A stretch of 64,000 nt of DNA from Corticibacter populi (lineage in GTDB: Bacteria > Pseudomonadota > Gammaproteobacteria > Burkholderiales > Burkholderiaceae_C). The notes under the pieces were generated by a model. The model searched no databases and was not told where the DNA came from. It saw only the letters and a program-made list of their open reading frames with translations. Both the position numbers and the translations under genes were made by a program. Shown here piece by piece: positions 47,931 through 59,456 of the stretch. Every line of letters begins with the position of its first letter. Position 1 is the stretch's first letter. The stretch spans positions 488,414-552,413 of the forward strand of contig NZ_SGWR01000002.1 in the NCBI RefSeq assembly GCF_004217315.1. Reading direction: 5' to 3'.

Positions 47931-48851
47931 TCAGGCCGTCGGCAAGAATCCCTCGACCGAGAGGTAGCGTTCACCCGTGTCGTAGTTGAAACCCAGCACA
48001 CGCGTGCCAGCAGGCAGCTTGGGCAGTTGCTGGGCGATGGCCGCCAGCGTGGCTCCCGAGGAAATGCCCACCAGCAGGCCTTCCTCCGTCGCGCTGCGGC
48101 GCGCGTATTCCTTCGCGGCCTCGGCCTCGACCTGAATCACGCCGTCGAGCACGCTGGTGTCGAGGTTCTTCGGCACGAAGCCGGCGCCAATGCCCTGGAT
48201 CGGGTGCGGTGATGGCTGGCCGCCGGATATCACCGGGGAAGCCGCCGGCTCCACGGCAAACACCTTCAGCGCAGGCCACTTCGCCTTGAGCACGCGCGCC
48301 ACACCCGTCAGGTGCCCGCCAGTGCCCACGCCGGTGATGATGGCGTCGAGTCCTTCGGGAAAGTCCTGCAGGATTTCCTGCGCCGTGGTGTTCTCGTGCA
48401 CAGCGATGTTGGCCGGGTTCTCGAACTGCTGGGCGATCCAGGCACCGGGCGTCTGTGCCTTGAGTTCCTCGGCACGGGCGATCGCGCCCTTCATGCCCTT
48501 CTCCTTGGGCGTGAGGTCGAAACGCGCACCATAGGCCAGGAAGAGGCGCCGCCGCTCGATCGACATGCTCTCGGGCATCACCAGAATGAGCTTGTAGCCC
48601 TTGACAGCCGCCACCATCGCCAGGCCAACGCCGGTGTTGCCGGACGTCGGCTCGATGATGGTGCCGCCGGGCTGGAGCTCGCCGCTTTGCTCCGCGGCCT
48701 CGACCATGGCCAGGGCGATGCGGTCCTTGATGGAACCACCCGGATTGGCCCGCTCGGACTTGACCCACACCTGGGCATCGGGGCCGAACAGACGGTTGAT
48801 GCGGATGTGTGGCGTGCGGCCGATGGTCTCCAGGACATTCTGATAAGGCAT
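47931..48851 (-). CDS. cysK: Cysteine synthase (O-acetylserine sulfhydrylase)
   Basis: PLP enzyme of 306 residues making cysteine from O-acetylserine and sulfide. PLP lysine is Lys42 in [10 protein letters not shown]. The substrate loop [14 protein letters not shown], the phosphate loop [12 protein letters not shown] and [11 protein letters not shown] are all canonical. The ATG at 48851 has an ACAGGAG ribosome-binding site; an open frame continues 20 residues upstream and is not favoured. The next gene upstream, dps, is on the same strand 56 nt away, and a terminator lies just downstream. Confidence 0.97.
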   Translation of the reverse strand: MPYQNVLETIGRTPHIRINRLFGPDAQVWVKSERANPGGSIKDRIALAMVEAAEQSGELQPGGTIIEPTSGNTGVGLAMVAAVKGYKLILVMPESMSIERRRLFLAYGARFDLTPKEKGMKGAIARAEELKAQTPGAWIAQQFENPANIAVHENTTAQEILQDFPEGLDAIITGVGTGGHLTGVARVLKAKWPALKVFAVEPAASPVISGGQPSPHPIQGIGAGFVPKNLDTSVLDGVIQVEAEAAKEYARRSATEEGLLVGISSGATLAAIAQQLPKLPAGTRVLGFNYDTGERYLSVEGFLPTA

Positions 48852-48907
48852 GCGGTACTCCTGTTTGTGATGACTTTGGGGCTGATTTCGGGGTGAAGCC
48901 GCCAGCT

Positions 48908-49474
48908 TCACTGCTCAACCAGCAAGGAACGAAGCATCCACGCGGTCTGTTCGTGCACCGCCAGGCGCTGCGTCAGCAGGTCGGCGGTGGGCTCGTCGCT
49001 GGCCTGGTCGGCCAGCGGGAACAGCTCGCGCGCCGTGCGGGCCACGGCTTCGTGGCCCTTGACGAGGATGCGCACCATCTCCAGCGCGGCGGGCGGCTGC
49101 TGCGGCACGTCGTCCAGCGAGGTCAGGCGACCGAACTCGGCATACGAGCCGGGTGCGAAATGGCCCAGCGAACGGATGCGCTCGGCGATCGGATCGACGG
49201 CATTCCACAGTTCGGTGTACTGGGTCTCGAACATGGTGTGCAAGGTGTTGAACATCGGCCCGGTGACATTCCAGTGGAAATTGTGCGTGGTCAGGTACAG
49301 CGTATAGGTGTCGGCCAGCAGACGCGACAGGCCCTGTGCAATGGCTTCGCGGTCCTTGGCGGCAATGCCGATGTTGATGGATGGCGCGCCCTTGTCGGTG
49401 AGGGCGGCGGTCGGGGCGATCCTGACGGCCTTGGCCGCTTTGCCGGTCCTGGTTGTCTTGGTGGTTCTGGACAT
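48908..49474 (-). CDS. dps: Dps DNA-protecting ferritin-like protein
   Basis: Mini-ferritin of 188 residues that oxidises and stores iron and shields DNA in stress. Ferroxidase-site residues are visible in [21 protein letters not shown] and [11 protein letters not shown]. The first 25 residues ([16 protein letters not shown]) are Lys/Thr/Arg-rich, the sort of tail used by some Dps to bind DNA. AAAGGGAG forms the ribosome-binding site before the ATG at 49474. oxyR, the regulator that often controls dps, is the next gene upstream on the same strand. Confidence 0.95.
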   Translation of the reverse strand: MSRTTKTTRTGKAAKAVRIAPTAALTDKGAPSINIGIAAKDREAIAQGLSRLLADTYTLYLTTHNFHWNVTGPMFNTLHTMFETQYTELWNAVDPIAERIRSLGHFAPGSYAEFGRLTSLDDVPQQPPAALEMVRILVKGHEAVARTARELFPLADQASDEPTADLLTQRLAVHEQTAWMLRSLLVEQ

Positions 49475-49525
49475 GGTGAACTCCCTTTCAATGTGAATGT
49501 GTCAATGCAGATATCAGGTTCGTCT

Positions 49526-49576
49526 GGTTCGATTCGAACCCGGGCACACCGCCCTCGAACCTGTTTGCGGTGTGCC
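49526..49576. repeat. Two inverted repeats between oxyR and dps
   Basis: GGTTCGATTCGAACC (49526-49540) is a perfect 7-1-7 palindrome. Next to it GGCACACCGC (49543-49552) pairs with GCGGTGTGCC (49567-49576) as a 10-bp stem with a 14-base loop. No T-run follows on the minus strand, so a regulatory site or leader structure for dps is as likely as an oxyR terminator. Confidence 0.65.
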
Positions 49577-49675
49577 GTTTCTTCATTGTGGGGACTGCCT
49601 GGCCATTCTGCCAGTTGATCTTTTGCATGGTGCCGATAGACAGCATCGGCGCCGGTGGGATTGCGCCGTGGCGGC

Positions 49676-50668
49676 CTATGTCTCGGTCAGCCACTTCACG
49701 CCGCGCAGGTCGCAGGCATAGATGGCGTTGCGCAGCGCGGCGATGGCCTCGTAGCGGGTGAAGCTGCGGCGCCAGACCAGCACCACCCGGCGCGCGGGCG
49801 CGGCGTGCCGGCCGTCATCGATGATGTGCAGGTAGCGGATGTGCGGCTCGTTGCCCGGCTGCGAGGAAGCAGGCAGGCCACCATCGGGATGGCTGTCGGG
49901 CACCAGTTCGTCGGGCACCGCCAGCCGCGGCACCAGTGTCACCCCCATGCCGGAGGCCACCATGTGCTTGATGGTCTCCAGCGACGAACCCTCGAAGGAC
50001 TTCTGGATGCCCTCGCTGCTGTCGGAAAAGCGCGCGAACTCCGGGCAGACCTGCAGCACGTGATCGCGAAAGCAATGACCCGTGCCCAGCAACAGCATGG
50101 TCTGATTCTTGAGTTCCGAGGTGGAGATCGAGCTGCGCGCGGCCAGCGCGCTGCTGCTGGGCACGGCAGCGAGAAAGGGTTCCTCGTAGAGCGGCGCCAC
50201 AGCGAGGTTGGTGTCGGGGAACGGCTCGGCCAGGATGGCGCAGTCGAGCTCGCCCAGGCGCAGCATCTCCAGCAGGCGCTGCGTGAAATTCTCCTGCAGC
50301 AGCAGCGGCATCTGCGGGGTGCGCTCGATGACGTTGCGCACCAGTTGCGGCAGCAGATAAGGGCCGATGGTATAGATCACACCCAGGCGCAGCGGGCCGT
50401 CGAGCGGATCGTTGCCGCTTTGCGCGATCTCGCGCAGCAGATGCGCCTGATCGAGCACGTTCTGCGCCTGCGCCACAACCTTCGCACCCAGCGGCGTGAC
50501 GGTGACCTCGCCCGAGCTGCGCTCGAAGAGCTTGATGCCCAGTTCGTCCTCGAGCTTCTTGACGGCCACCGACAGCGTGGGCTGCGAGACGAAGCAGGCC
50601 TCGGCAGCGCGCCCGAAATGCCGCTCGCGCGCAACGGCAATGATGTATTTCAGTTCGGTGAGGGTCAT
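49676..50668 (-). CDS. oxyR: OxyR, LysR-type peroxide-sensing regulator
   Basis: Transcription regulator of 330 residues. An N-terminal winged helix (MTLTELKYIIAVARERHFGR; CFVSQPTLSVAVKKLE) binds DNA, and the sensor domain has the redox pair Cys199 and Cys208 in GTGHCFRDHVLQVCPEF, the exact positions used by E. coli OxyR. Peroxide forms a disulfide that switches the tetramer to an activator of genes such as dps, katG and ahpC. It lies 24 nt after the amidotransferase gene on the same strand, perhaps cotranscribed, and just upstream of dps. Confidence 0.96.
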   Translation of the reverse strand: MTLTELKYIIAVARERHFGRAAEACFVSQPTLSVAVKKLEDELGIKLFERSSGEVTVTPLGAKVVAQAQNVLDQAHLLREIAQSGNDPLDGPLRLGVIYTIGPYLLPQLVRNVIERTPQMPLLLQENFTQRLLEMLRLGELDCAILAEPFPDTNLAVAPLYEEPFLAAVPSSSALAARSSISTSELKNQTMLLLGTGHCFRDHVLQVCPEFARFSDSSEGIQKSFEGSSLETIKHMVASGMGVTLVPRLAVPDELVPDSHPDGGLPASSQPGNEPHIRYLHIIDDGRHAAPARRVVLVWRRSFTRYEAIAALRNAIYACDLRGVKWLTET

Positions 50669-50692
50669 TGCGATGGGCTGCAGCGGGCGGCC

Positions 50693-51460
50693 TCAAAGGT
50701 TCTGGTGTACGCCATCGACGAAGACCTTGAGCTCGCCGCTGGCAAAGGGAGTCCAATGCTCATCCTGCGTCAGCGGTGCCGTCACCACGATGGCCGTCTG
50801 GTCATCGCGGCCATTGCGCTCGGAGAAGTCGATGCTCAGGTCCTCGTCGCTGAGCGTGGCCCGCGAGAAAGGCCATTGGCGCTCCAGGTAGAACAGGCTG
50901 GTGGTGGCATGCGCCCACAGCGCATCGCCATTGGAGAGCAGGAAGTTGAAGGTGCCGTACGGGGAAATGCGCGCAGCCAGCTCGCGTAGCGTCAGCGTCA
51001 TCTCGCGGATGCTGGGCACCCCCACGTGCGACTTGCACAACTCCTGCATGATCCAGCAGAAGGCGTGCTCGCTGTCGGTCGTGCCGACCGGGTGGAAATG
51101 GCCGTGCAGTCGGGGCTTGTAGTCCTTGAGATCACCGTTGTGCGCGAACACCCAGTAATTGCCCCACAGCTCGCGCACGAAGGGATGGCAGTTGGGCAGG
51201 CTCACCACCCCTTGCGTGGCCTTGCGGATGTGGGCAATGACGTTGGTGCTCTTGATCGGATAATTGCGGATCACCTCCGCGATCGGCGAACGGATGGCGC
51301 TGTCATGGTCGACGAAGTGCCGCACGCCATGCTCCTCGAAGAAGGCGATGCCCCAGCCATCGACGTGATCGCCCGTCTTGCCGGCGCGCTGCGCGAACCC
51401 CGTGAAGCTGAAAGTCAGATCCGTGGGCGTCTTGGCGTTCATTCCGAGTAGCTGACACAT
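50693..51460 (-). CDS. Class II glutamine amidotransferase (YafJ family)
   Basis: Protein of 255 residues. The N-terminal nucleophile Cys2 (MCQLLGMN) would be exposed after removal of Met1. Conserved N-terminal-nucleophile motifs are DGWGIAFFEE, VIAHIRKATQG, HPFVRELWG and FAHNGDL. It is a stand-alone glutaminase domain like YafJ, whose acceptor substrate is unknown. The start is the ATG at 51460. It is the first gene before oxyR. Confidence 0.92.
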   Translation of the reverse strand: MCQLLGMNAKTPTDLTFSFTGFAQRAGKTGDHVDGWGIAFFEEHGVRHFVDHDSAIRSPIAEVIRNYPIKSTNVIAHIRKATQGVVSLPNCHPFVRELWGNYWVFAHNGDLKDYKPRLHGHFHPVGTTDSEHAFCWIMQELCKSHVGVPSIREMTLTLRELAARISPYGTFNFLLSNGDALWAHATTSLFYLERQWPFSRATLSDEDLSIDFSERNGRDDQTAIVVTAPLTQDEHWTPFASGELKVFVDGVHQNL

Positions 51461-51755
51461 GGTGATTGACGATGGATGGCAGGAAATGTGAACGGCGGGC
51501 GCTCAATGATGGGCCGCATGTGAAGCAAAGGCCGCCCCCACCTGTCCGCAGCTGGCACAGGCGGCACGCAGACAGACAGCCCATGTGTTCGATGATACCG
51601 CCTCGCCAACTCCCTGCGGCGCTGTCCGCATGCGGCGCCAACTGTTGCGGGAAATCATCAAACCCGCCAGTGAACCCGGTGCGAAGGCCCGGCAGCCATG
51701 GCTGGGGCGCGGTTTTTCGGCATATTTTCCGCAGCAGTGCCACAATGCCGGGTTC
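51461..51755. other. Divergent intergenic region amidotransferase / rhlE
   Basis: These 295 bases lie between divergent genes and must contain both promoters. No convincing promoter pair, RNA or operator was recognised. Reading frames entering from the rhlE side are not supported as coding. Confidence 0.45.
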
Positions 51756-53261
<1,506 letters not shown>

Positions 53262-53369
53262 AGGCAAGAAGGCAACGGCAGCCACATAAAGCCTCGCGCG
53301 CATGACGGCGCCTGCCGACACGGACGGTGGCGGCCCCCAGCGCCCAGGCTGTGCGCATCTCCGAACACC

Positions 53370-54644
53370 GTGCCCTCCTCCCCGACCTCCACACAGCGTG
53401 CCGGCGTGCTCCGGGTGCCCGGCTTCGCCGCCTTCGTGCTGGCACGTCTGGCGGCAGTACTGGCCATGCAGATGCAGGCCGTGGTGGTGGCCTGGCAGGT
53501 CTACGACATCACCCGCGACCCGATGGCGCTGGCCTATGTCGGGCTGGCCCAGTTCATCCCCATGCTGCTGTTGCTGGTGCCTGCCGGCGACTGGATCGAC
53601 CGCTTCAACCGCAAGACCGTGCTGGCGCTGAGCTGGGTGGTCGAGGGAATCTGCAGCGCCCTGCTGCTGTGGCTGGCCCTGCACCCGCAGCATGGCATCG
53701 TCTGGGTGTACGCGGTACTGGTGCTGTTCGGCTGCGGGCGTGCCTTCACCGGCCCGGCACTGCAAAGCCTGCTGCCGCAAATCGTGCCGCGCGAGCAACT
53801 GGCACAGGCCCTGGCCACCAACAGCATGCTGATGCGCGCCGCCACCATTGGAGGTCCCATCATCGGCGGCCTGCTCTACAAGCTCGGCGGCGGCTCGCTG
53901 ACCTATGGCGTCTGCCTGGCCAGCTTCAGCCTGGCGCTGGTGCTGCTGCCGCTGGTGCCAACATACCGCGCCACCACCGCATCGGCGCACACCTCCGGCG
54001 ATCTGCGTCACATGTGGCAGCGCTTTGGCGAAGGCGTGCGCTTCATCCGCGCGCACCCCATCGTGCTCGGCAGCATCTCGCTGGACCTTTTCGCCGTGCT
54101 GCTCGGCGGCGTGGTGGCACTGTTGCCGATCTACGCCAATGAGGTGCTGCAGGTCGGCCCCGAGGGGCTGGGCCTCTTGCGCAGCGCCATCGGCTTTGGC
54201 GAAATCGCCGCCGGCCTCTACCTGAGCCGCCGCCCGTTCAACCAAAACGTCGGCATCACCATGTTCATCGCCGTGCTGGTCTTCGGCCTAGCCAATCTGG
54301 TGTTCGCGTTCTCGAGCTGGTTCTGGCTGTCCTTCGCCTGCCTGCTGGTGGCGGGTGCCGCCGACATGGTCAGCATGTACATCCGCTCGGCCCTGGTGCA
54401 GTTCTCCACGCCCGACGGCATGCGCGGCCGCGTCAATGCCGTCAACATGCTGTTCGTCAGCTCTTCCAATGAGCTGGGCGAATTCCGTGCAGGCACCAGC
54501 GCCAGCTGGGTCGGCGCCATGCCCGCCGCAGTGCTCGGCGGCATCTGCACGCTGGTGGTGGCAGGCCTCTGGATGAGGCAATTCCCGACGCTGCGCCGCG
54601 TCAAGCAGTTCGAAGAGGCCGGACACACCGCCTCAAGGCGCTGA
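53370..54644 (+). CDS. MFS transporter (MFS_3/EntS-like)
   Basis: Major facilitator of 424 residues with twelve predicted helices and a GTG start. The conserved loop 2-3 is GDWIDRFNRKTVLAL, and features QAVVVAWQVYDITRDPMALAYVGL near the N-terminus are typical of the MFS_3 group containing the enterobactin exporter EntS. Export of a siderophore or drug is possible; no siderophore synthesis genes lie in the window. It begins 108 nt after rhlE and ends 11 nt from the convergent methyltransferase gene. Confidence 0.88.
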   Translation: MPSSPTSTQRAGVLRVPGFAAFVLARLAAVLAMQMQAVVVAWQVYDITRDPMALAYVGLAQFIPMLLLLVPAGDWIDRFNRKTVLALSWVVEGICSALLLWLALHPQHGIVWVYAVLVLFGCGRAFTGPALQSLLPQIVPREQLAQALATNSMLMRAATIGGPIIGGLLYKLGGGSLTYGVCLASFSLALVLLPLVPTYRATTASAHTSGDLRHMWQRFGEGVRFIRAHPIVLGSISLDLFAVLLGGVVALLPIYANEVLQVGPEGLGLLRSAIGFGEIAAGLYLSRRPFNQNVGITMFIAVLVFGLANLVFAFSSWFWLSFACLLVAGAADMVSMYIRSALVQFSTPDGMRGRVNAVNMLFVSSSNELGEFRAGTSASWVGAMPAAVLGGICTLVVAGLWMRQFPTLRRVKQFEEAGHTASRR

Positions 54645-54655
54645 GAGCCTGCGCA

Positions 54656-55462
54656 TCAGCAGCCCAGCGCGAACACCGCCGGCGTCCTGCCATCGGCCGG
54701 ACATGCCCCGCCACGCTTGCGCCATTGCGCCACGCTGCGGCTCTCGCTGCGTGCCTGCGGCAGGCTCAGCCCCGCACTGACCGACAGCCAGGTATCCGGC
54801 TGCAGTTCGGCCAGCAAGGCCTGCCACAGCTTGCCGTTGCGATAGGGCGTCTCGATGAAGATCTGCGCCTGCCCGCTGCGCCGAGCATGCGCTTCGATCT
54901 TGTGCAGCTGTGCGGCGCGCGCGCCCTCCTCCTGCGGCAGATAGCCGATGAAGGCAAAGCTCTGGCCGTTGAGCCCGCTGGCAGCCAGTGCCAGCAGCAG
55001 CGACACCGGGCCGCTCAATGGCAGCACCGCCATGCCCAGTTGGTGCGCGCTGCGCACCACCGATGAGCCGGGATCGGCCACGCCCGGCATGCCCGCCTCG
55101 CTGACGAGGCCCACATCGTGCCCCTCCAGCGCAGGCCGCAGCAACTCGCGCGCATCGAAACCGGCCACGCCGCCTTTGCCACCGGCATGGTCGCCCTGCT
55201 TGTGCACCGCACGCGGCAGCTCGGCAATGTGCAGCGCCTGCAGCGGCTGGGCGAGCGGGTACAGGGCATCGACGCGCTTGAGGTAGGCCCGCGCCGTCTT
55301 GGCGTTCTCGGCAATCCAGTATTGCAGCCGCGCCGCTTCGCGCAGCGTGCGCGCAGGCAATACGTCCTCAAGCGGCACGGGCTCGGCACAGCCGAAATCC
55401 AGCGGCGCCGGCACCAGCAGCAGACGGCCCGGCACCACGCCGGGCGACAGCGGCGCGCTCAT
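54656..55462 (-). CDS. SAM-dependent methyltransferase (tetrapyrrole-methylase/RsmI-like)
   Basis: Protein of 268 residues of the tetrapyrrole methylase fold shared with 16S rRNA methyltransferase RsmI. SAM-binding landmarks are VGLVSEAGMPGVADPGSSVV and PLSGPVSLLLALAASGLNGQSFAFIGYLP. A conserved IFIETPYRNGKLW resembles RsmI. RsmI itself is normally a separate gene, so this may be a paralogue with another RNA target. The start overlaps the maf stop (ATGA), so it is translationally coupled. Confidence 0.85.
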   Translation of the reverse strand: MSAPLSPGVVPGRLLLVPAPLDFGCAEPVPLEDVLPARTLREAARLQYWIAENAKTARAYLKRVDALYPLAQPLQALHIAELPRAVHKQGDHAGGKGGVAGFDARELLRPALEGHDVGLVSEAGMPGVADPGSSVVRSAHQLGMAVLPLSGPVSLLLALAASGLNGQSFAFIGYLPQEEGARAAQLHKIEAHARRSGQAQIFIETPYRNGKLWQALLAELQPDTWLSVSAGLSLPQARSESRSVAQWRKRGGACPADGRTPAVFALGC

Positions 55463-56070
55463 GGAATCTGCAGCCCGGCGTCCCGCAGCATCGCACAGGT
55501 GCGAATCAGCGGCAGGCCGATCAAGGCCGTCGGATCATCATTGTCGATGGCCTCGAGCAAACTGATGCCCAGGCCCTCGCTCTTGGCACTGCCGGCGCAG
55601 TCGTAAGGCCGTTCGGCCAGCAGATAGCGCTCAATCTCGCTGGCCGACAGCGTGCGAAAGCGGGTGCGGACCTCAGCCACCTGGCGGGCCTCCAAACCCA
55701 ACGCCTCGCAGACCACCGCCACAGCCGTGTGGAACACCACCGTCTGGCCGCTCATCTGTTGCAGCTGCGCAACGGCACGTGCATGCACGAGCGGCTTGCC
55801 CAGCGGCTGCCCATGCAGGTCGGCGACCTGGTCCGAACCGATCACGATGGTCTCTGGATGGCGGCGCGCCACATCGCGAGCCTTGGCCAAGGCCAGGCGT
55901 TCGGCCAGCGCGCGCGGCGCCTCGCCCGGTTGCGGCGTCTCGTCCACCTGAGGGGCCTCGCAATCGAATGGCAGGCCCAACCGCTGCAGCAATTCGCGTC
56001 GGTAGCGCGAAGTCGAACCCAGAATCAGGCGACGCGGCAGCTCTGGCCGCGGTGATGCATCGAATGTCAT
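55459..56070 (-). CDS. maf: Maf-like nucleotide pyrophosphatase
   Basis: House-cleaning nucleotide pyrophosphatase of 203 residues. The N-terminal RRLILGSTSRYRRELL is the Maf signature, VIGSDQVADLHGQPLGKP contains the catalytic acidic motif, and GSAKSEGLGISLLEAIDNDDPTALIGLPL closes the fold. The SDQV motif suits the YceF subgroup (m7GTP) more than dTTP/UTP types. An ATG at 56085 would add five residues. It is divergent from yceD. Confidence 0.93.
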   Translation of the reverse strand: MTFDASPRPELPRRLILGSTSRYRRELLQRLGLPFDCEAPQVDETPQPGEAPRALAERLALAKARDVARRHPETIVIGSDQVADLHGQPLGKPLVHARAVAQLQQMSGQTVVFHTAVAVVCEALGLEARQVAEVRTRFRTLSASEIERYLLAERPYDCAGSAKSEGLGISLLEAIDNDDPTALIGLPLIRTCAMLRDAGLQIP

Positions 56071-56194
56071 GCGCGCTATTGTCATACGTTTTGCGCCGCG
56101 CTCCGGCGCCCGATCGGCCCTGGCGGCTTTGCGCCGGCACCCATGCGAATGTCCTGGCCGGCACCCGCGCACGGCCACCATTACACTTGGGGGA

Positions 56195-56761
56195 ATGGAC
56201 AAGTCATTCAATCTCAAGCGCCTTGACGTCAAGGCCTTTGCCCAGGCTGGCGAAGACGCCACCGGCACGACTCCTCTGGCCGATTTCCCGCGTCTGGCCG
56301 AAGAATCGGTCAGGCCGGCACCGGCGCAACCCGTGCACTGGCGCCTGCACGGCGAACTGCGCCATACCGCAGCCGGCGACGCCCAGCCCTGGCTGCTGGC
56401 CGAAGCCAGTACCCGCCTGCCGCTGCAATGCCAGCGCTGCCTGGAGCCCGTCGACACCCCGATCGAGACACACCAGTGGTTCCGCTTCGTCGCCACCGAG
56501 GAACAGGCCGAGCAGGAGGATGAACTGGCCGACGAGGATGTGCTGGCGCTGGACGGCCCGTTGAACATGCAGCAGGTGATCGAGGATGACATGCTGCTGG
56601 CCCTGCCGGAGGTGCCGCTGCACGACAACTGCCAGCCACCCGCCGCGCTGCAGCAGGAAACCGAGGGCTTTGCCGAAGCCGGCTCCACCCGGCGCAACCC
56701 CTTCGCGCAGTTGGCCGGCCTGCGTGGCGGCCCAGCCCGCGGCGGCGAGAATGCCGACTAA
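56195..56761 (+). CDS. yceD: YceD/DUF177 protein
   Basis: Protein of 188 residues of the YceD family, which lies upstream of rpmF in most proteobacteria and is linked to 23S rRNA processing. The family zinc-like LQCQRC pair (Cys79, Cys82) and the acidic stretch EEQAEQEDELADEDVLALDG are clear, as is the terminal NPFAQLAGLRG. The ATG at 56195 has GGGGGA just upstream. It starts the rpmF-plsX-fab run, although a promoter after it can supply rpmF separately. Confidence 0.93.
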   Translation: MDKSFNLKRLDVKAFAQAGEDATGTTPLADFPRLAEESVRPAPAQPVHWRLHGELRHTAAGDAQPWLLAEASTRLPLQCQRCLEPVDTPIETHQWFRFVATEEQAEQEDELADEDVLALDGPLNMQQVIEDDMLLALPEVPLHDNCQPPAALQQETEGFAEAGSTRRNPFAQLAGLRGGPARGGENAD

Positions 56762-56797
56762 GCAGGCCGCTACAGGCGCTTCCCGAAACGGCGGCAT

Positions 56798-56825
56798 TTG
56801 CATTTGGGCGGCCGTCACATATAAT
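56798..56825 (+). promoter_or_regulatory. Promoter of rpmF-plsX-fab genes
   Basis: TTGCAT (56798-56803) and a perfect TATAAT (56820-56825) with a 16-base spacer lie in the yceD-rpmF gap, 126 bases before rpmF. In so GC-rich a region a consensus -10 is notable. Confidence 0.7.
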
Positions 56826-56951
56826 GGTCGGCTTTTGCGCAAAAGGCCAGTCTTGCCCTGTAAGGCGTGTGTCTGCAGCAAACCCTTTTCCAACCGTGTT
56901 GAAGCGGCCTGCCAGGCAGGGCGCTTTTGCTGATTTTTCCAGGAGCCGACC

Positions 56952-57137
56952 ATGGCCGTTCAACAAAACAAAAAGTCTCCTTCCAAGCGCGGCATGCACC
57001 GCTCGCACAATGCGCTGAAGAACCCTGGCATCGCCATCGAGCCGACCACCGGTGAAGTGCACCTGCGTCACCACATCAGCCCGGAAGGCTTCTACCGTGG
57101 CCGCCGCGTGCTCAAGAACAAGTCGACCGAAGTCTGA
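56952..57137 (+). CDS. rpmF: 50S ribosomal protein L32
   Basis: Ribosomal protein of 61 residues. [20 protein letters not shown] and the RRVLKNK end are typical L32. The Cys pairs found in some L32 proteins are absent, so this is a zinc-free form. An AGGAG ribosome-binding site lies at about 56940-56944. Cotranscription with plsX and the fab genes ties ribosome and membrane synthesis together. Confidence 0.97.
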   Translation: MAVQQNKKSPSKRGMHRSHNALKNPGIAIEPTTGEVHLRHHISPEGFYRGRRVLKNKSTEV

Positions 57138-57282
57138 AGCCGCACGCGTGTCCTGTCCTGCCGCTCTCGAAGGCTCTGCCCTGCCGGAGGGCATTGCAGG
57201 ATGCGGCGTGTCGCATTGCCGATGTCTCGTGCATGCTGCGTTGCCACGGCAGCGCGCTTGCTGCTCGATGAAAGCGTAATCC

Positions 57283-58299
57283 GTGTCGCAGAATGTGACC
57301 ACTCTCGCCGTTGACTGCATGGGCGGCGATTTCGGCCCGGCCGTCACCCTGCCGGCCTGCCGCCGGCTGCTGGACAAGCGGCCCGATGTTCGCCTGCTGT
57401 TGGTCGGACAGCAGGATCTGCTCGCCAGCTTTCAGCATCCCCGCGCCGAGATCGTGCACGCGGCGGAAGTCGTGGCCATGGACGACCCGGTCGAGGTCGC
57501 CATGCGGCACAAGAAGCAGTCGTCGATGCGCCTGACCCTCGAACAGGTCAAGAACGGCCGCGCCCAGGCCGCCGTCTCGGCCGGCAACACCGGCGCGCTG
57601 ATGGCCATCGCCCGCTACCTGCTCAAGACGCTCGACGGCATCGAGCGGCCCGCCATCGCCTACCCGCTGCCCAACGTCAAGGGCGGCGCCACGACGGTGC
57701 TGGACCTGGGTGCCAACGTCGACTGCACCGAGCACCACCTGCTGCAGTTCGCCGTACTCGGATCGGCACTCGATGCCGCGCTCAAGTCACGCGACAACCC
57801 CTCGGTGGGGCTGCTCAATGTCGGCTCCGAAGCCATCAAGGGCAGCGAGATGATCAAGCGCGCTGGCGAACTGCTGCGCCAAGCCGGCCAGTCGTCGGTG
57901 ATCAATTTCTACGGCAACGTCGAGGGCAATGACATCTTCAAGGGCACGACCGACATCGTCGTCTGCGACGGCTTCGTCGGCAACGTCACCCTCAAGGCCA
58001 CCGAAGGGCTAGCCTCGATGGTCTCGACGCTGCTCAAGCAGGAGTTCTCGCGCAACCTGCTGACCAAGGCGGCCGCGCTGGTGGCCCTGCCGGTGCTCAA
58101 TGCCTTCAAGCGCCGGGTCGATCCGCGCCGCCACAATGGCGCGGCTCTGCTGGGCCTGCGCGGGCTGGTCTTCAAGAGCCACGGCTCGGCCGATGCCATG
58201 GCTTTCGAGTATGCCTTGGGCCGCGCGCTCGACGCCGCCGACAACCAGTTGCTGGACAAGATCCAGCGCCGTGTCCAGCAGGCATCGGCGCTGTTCTGA
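57283..58299 (+). CDS. plsX: Phosphate acyltransferase PlsX
   Basis: Enzyme of 338 residues making acyl-phosphate from acyl-ACP for phospholipid synthesis. It opens with [12 protein letters not shown], has [11 protein letters not shown] and the [14 protein letters not shown] block, all diagnostic. The start is GTG at 57283 with a poor ribosome-binding site. It works at the membrane surface with PlsY. Position between rpmF and fabH is the classic arrangement. Confidence 0.97.
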   Translation: MSQNVTTLAVDCMGGDFGPAVTLPACRRLLDKRPDVRLLLVGQQDLLASFQHPRAEIVHAAEVVAMDDPVEVAMRHKKQSSMRLTLEQVKNGRAQAAVSAGNTGALMAIARYLLKTLDGIERPAIAYPLPNVKGGATTVLDLGANVDCTEHHLLQFAVLGSALDAALKSRDNPSVGLLNVGSEAIKGSEMIKRAGELLRQAGQSSVINFYGNVEGNDIFKGTTDIVVCDGFVGNVTLKATEGLASMVSTLLKQEFSRNLLTKAAALVALPVLNAFKRRVDPRRHNGAALLGLRGLVFKSHGSADAMAFEYALGRALDAADNQLLDKIQRRVQQASALF

Positions 58300-58431
58300 G
58301 CCCATGCCCGAAGAGTTCTGGTCCCGTGTCTGCGTATCTTGACGTCCCCGTTCTTTCCATGAATGCTCATGGAACCCGGGCTTGCGTCCATGCCGTGCGC
58401 CAATCCCTTCCTTGACCGTCGTCGACCATCC

Positions 58432-59409
58432 ATGAGTACTTTCTCACGCATCACCGGCACCGGCAGCTACCTGCCACCGCGCAAGGTGACCAACCACGAA
58501 CTGGCCGCCCAACTGGCCGAGCAAGGCATCGAGACTTCCGACGAATGGATCGTGGAGCGCACCGGCATCCATGCGCGCCACTTCGCCGAGCGGGACGTGC
58601 CCAGCAGCGAGCTGGGCCTGCACGCCGCGCGCCAGGCCCTGCAGGCCGCCGGCCGTGCGCCACAGGACATCGACCTGATCATCGTCGCCACCTCGACGCC
58701 GGACATGGTGTTCCCCTCGACGGCTTCGATCCTGCAGCACAAGCTCGGTGCCAATGGCTGTCCGGCCTTTGACGTGCAGGCCGTCTGCAGCGGCTTCATC
58801 TACGCGCTGACGGTGGCCGATGCGATGATTCGCGCCGGCACGGCCCGCTGCGCCCTGGTGGTGGGCGCCGAAGTGTTCAGCCGCATCCTCAACTTCCAGG
58901 ACCGCACCACTTGCGTGCTGTTCGGCGACGGCGCTGGCGCCGTGGTGCTGGAAGCCTCCGAACAGCCCGGCATTCTGGCCAGCGACATCCACGCCGATGG
59001 CCAGTACCGCGACATCCTGTGCGTGCCCGGCAATGTCTACGGTGGTGGCGTGATTGGCGAGCCGCTTCTGCACATGGACGGCCAGGCCGTCTTCAAGCTG
59101 GCCGTCGGCCTGCTCGACAAGGCCGCCCGCGCCGCGCTCGACAAGGCTGGCTTGGAACTCTCCGACATCGACTGGCTGGTGCCGCACCAGGCCAACATCC
59201 GCATCATGCAAAGCACCGCCCGCAAGCTGCACCTGCCGCCCGAGCGCGTGGTGGTCACCGTCGGCGAGCACGGCAACACCTCGGCCGCCTCGATCCCGCT
59301 GGCACTCGATCACGCAGTGCGCAGCGGCATGATCCAGCCCGGCCAGCGCTTTCTGATGGAAGGCGTCGGCGGCGGCTTCACCTGGGGCGCCGTGATCGCG
59401 CAGCTTTGA
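58432..59409 (+). CDS. fabH: 3-oxoacyl-ACP synthase III
   Basis: Initiating condensing enzyme of type II fatty-acid synthesis, 325 residues, joining acetyl-CoA to malonyl-ACP. The catalytic triad is visible: Cys119 in QAVCSGF, His in VPHQANIR and Asn in EHGNTSAAS. The ATG at 58432 gives the usual [15 protein letters not shown] start; an open frame reaches back to 58363 without similarity. Confidence 0.97.
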   Translation: MSTFSRITGTGSYLPPRKVTNHELAAQLAEQGIETSDEWIVERTGIHARHFAERDVPSSELGLHAARQALQAAGRAPQDIDLIIVATSTPDMVFPSTASILQHKLGANGCPAFDVQAVCSGFIYALTVADAMIRAGTARCALVVGAEVFSRILNFQDRTTCVLFGDGAGAVVLEASEQPGILASDIHADGQYRDILCVPGNVYGGGVIGEPLLHMDGQAVFKLAVGLLDKAARAALDKAGLELSDIDWLVPHQANIRIMQSTARKLHLPPERVVVTVGEHGNTSAASIPLALDHAVRSGMIQPGQRFLMEGVGGGFTWGAVIAQL

Positions 59410-59456
59410 GCAAGGCCTGCGCTGCCTGCGACCAACGCCCCTACCATTTCGTTTCG

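Noticed and set aside
49526-49576. A possible tRNA or tRNA fragment near GGTTCGATTCGAACC
   Set aside because: The T-loop-like string is part of a simple palindrome; no acceptor, D or anticodon arm can be formed around it.
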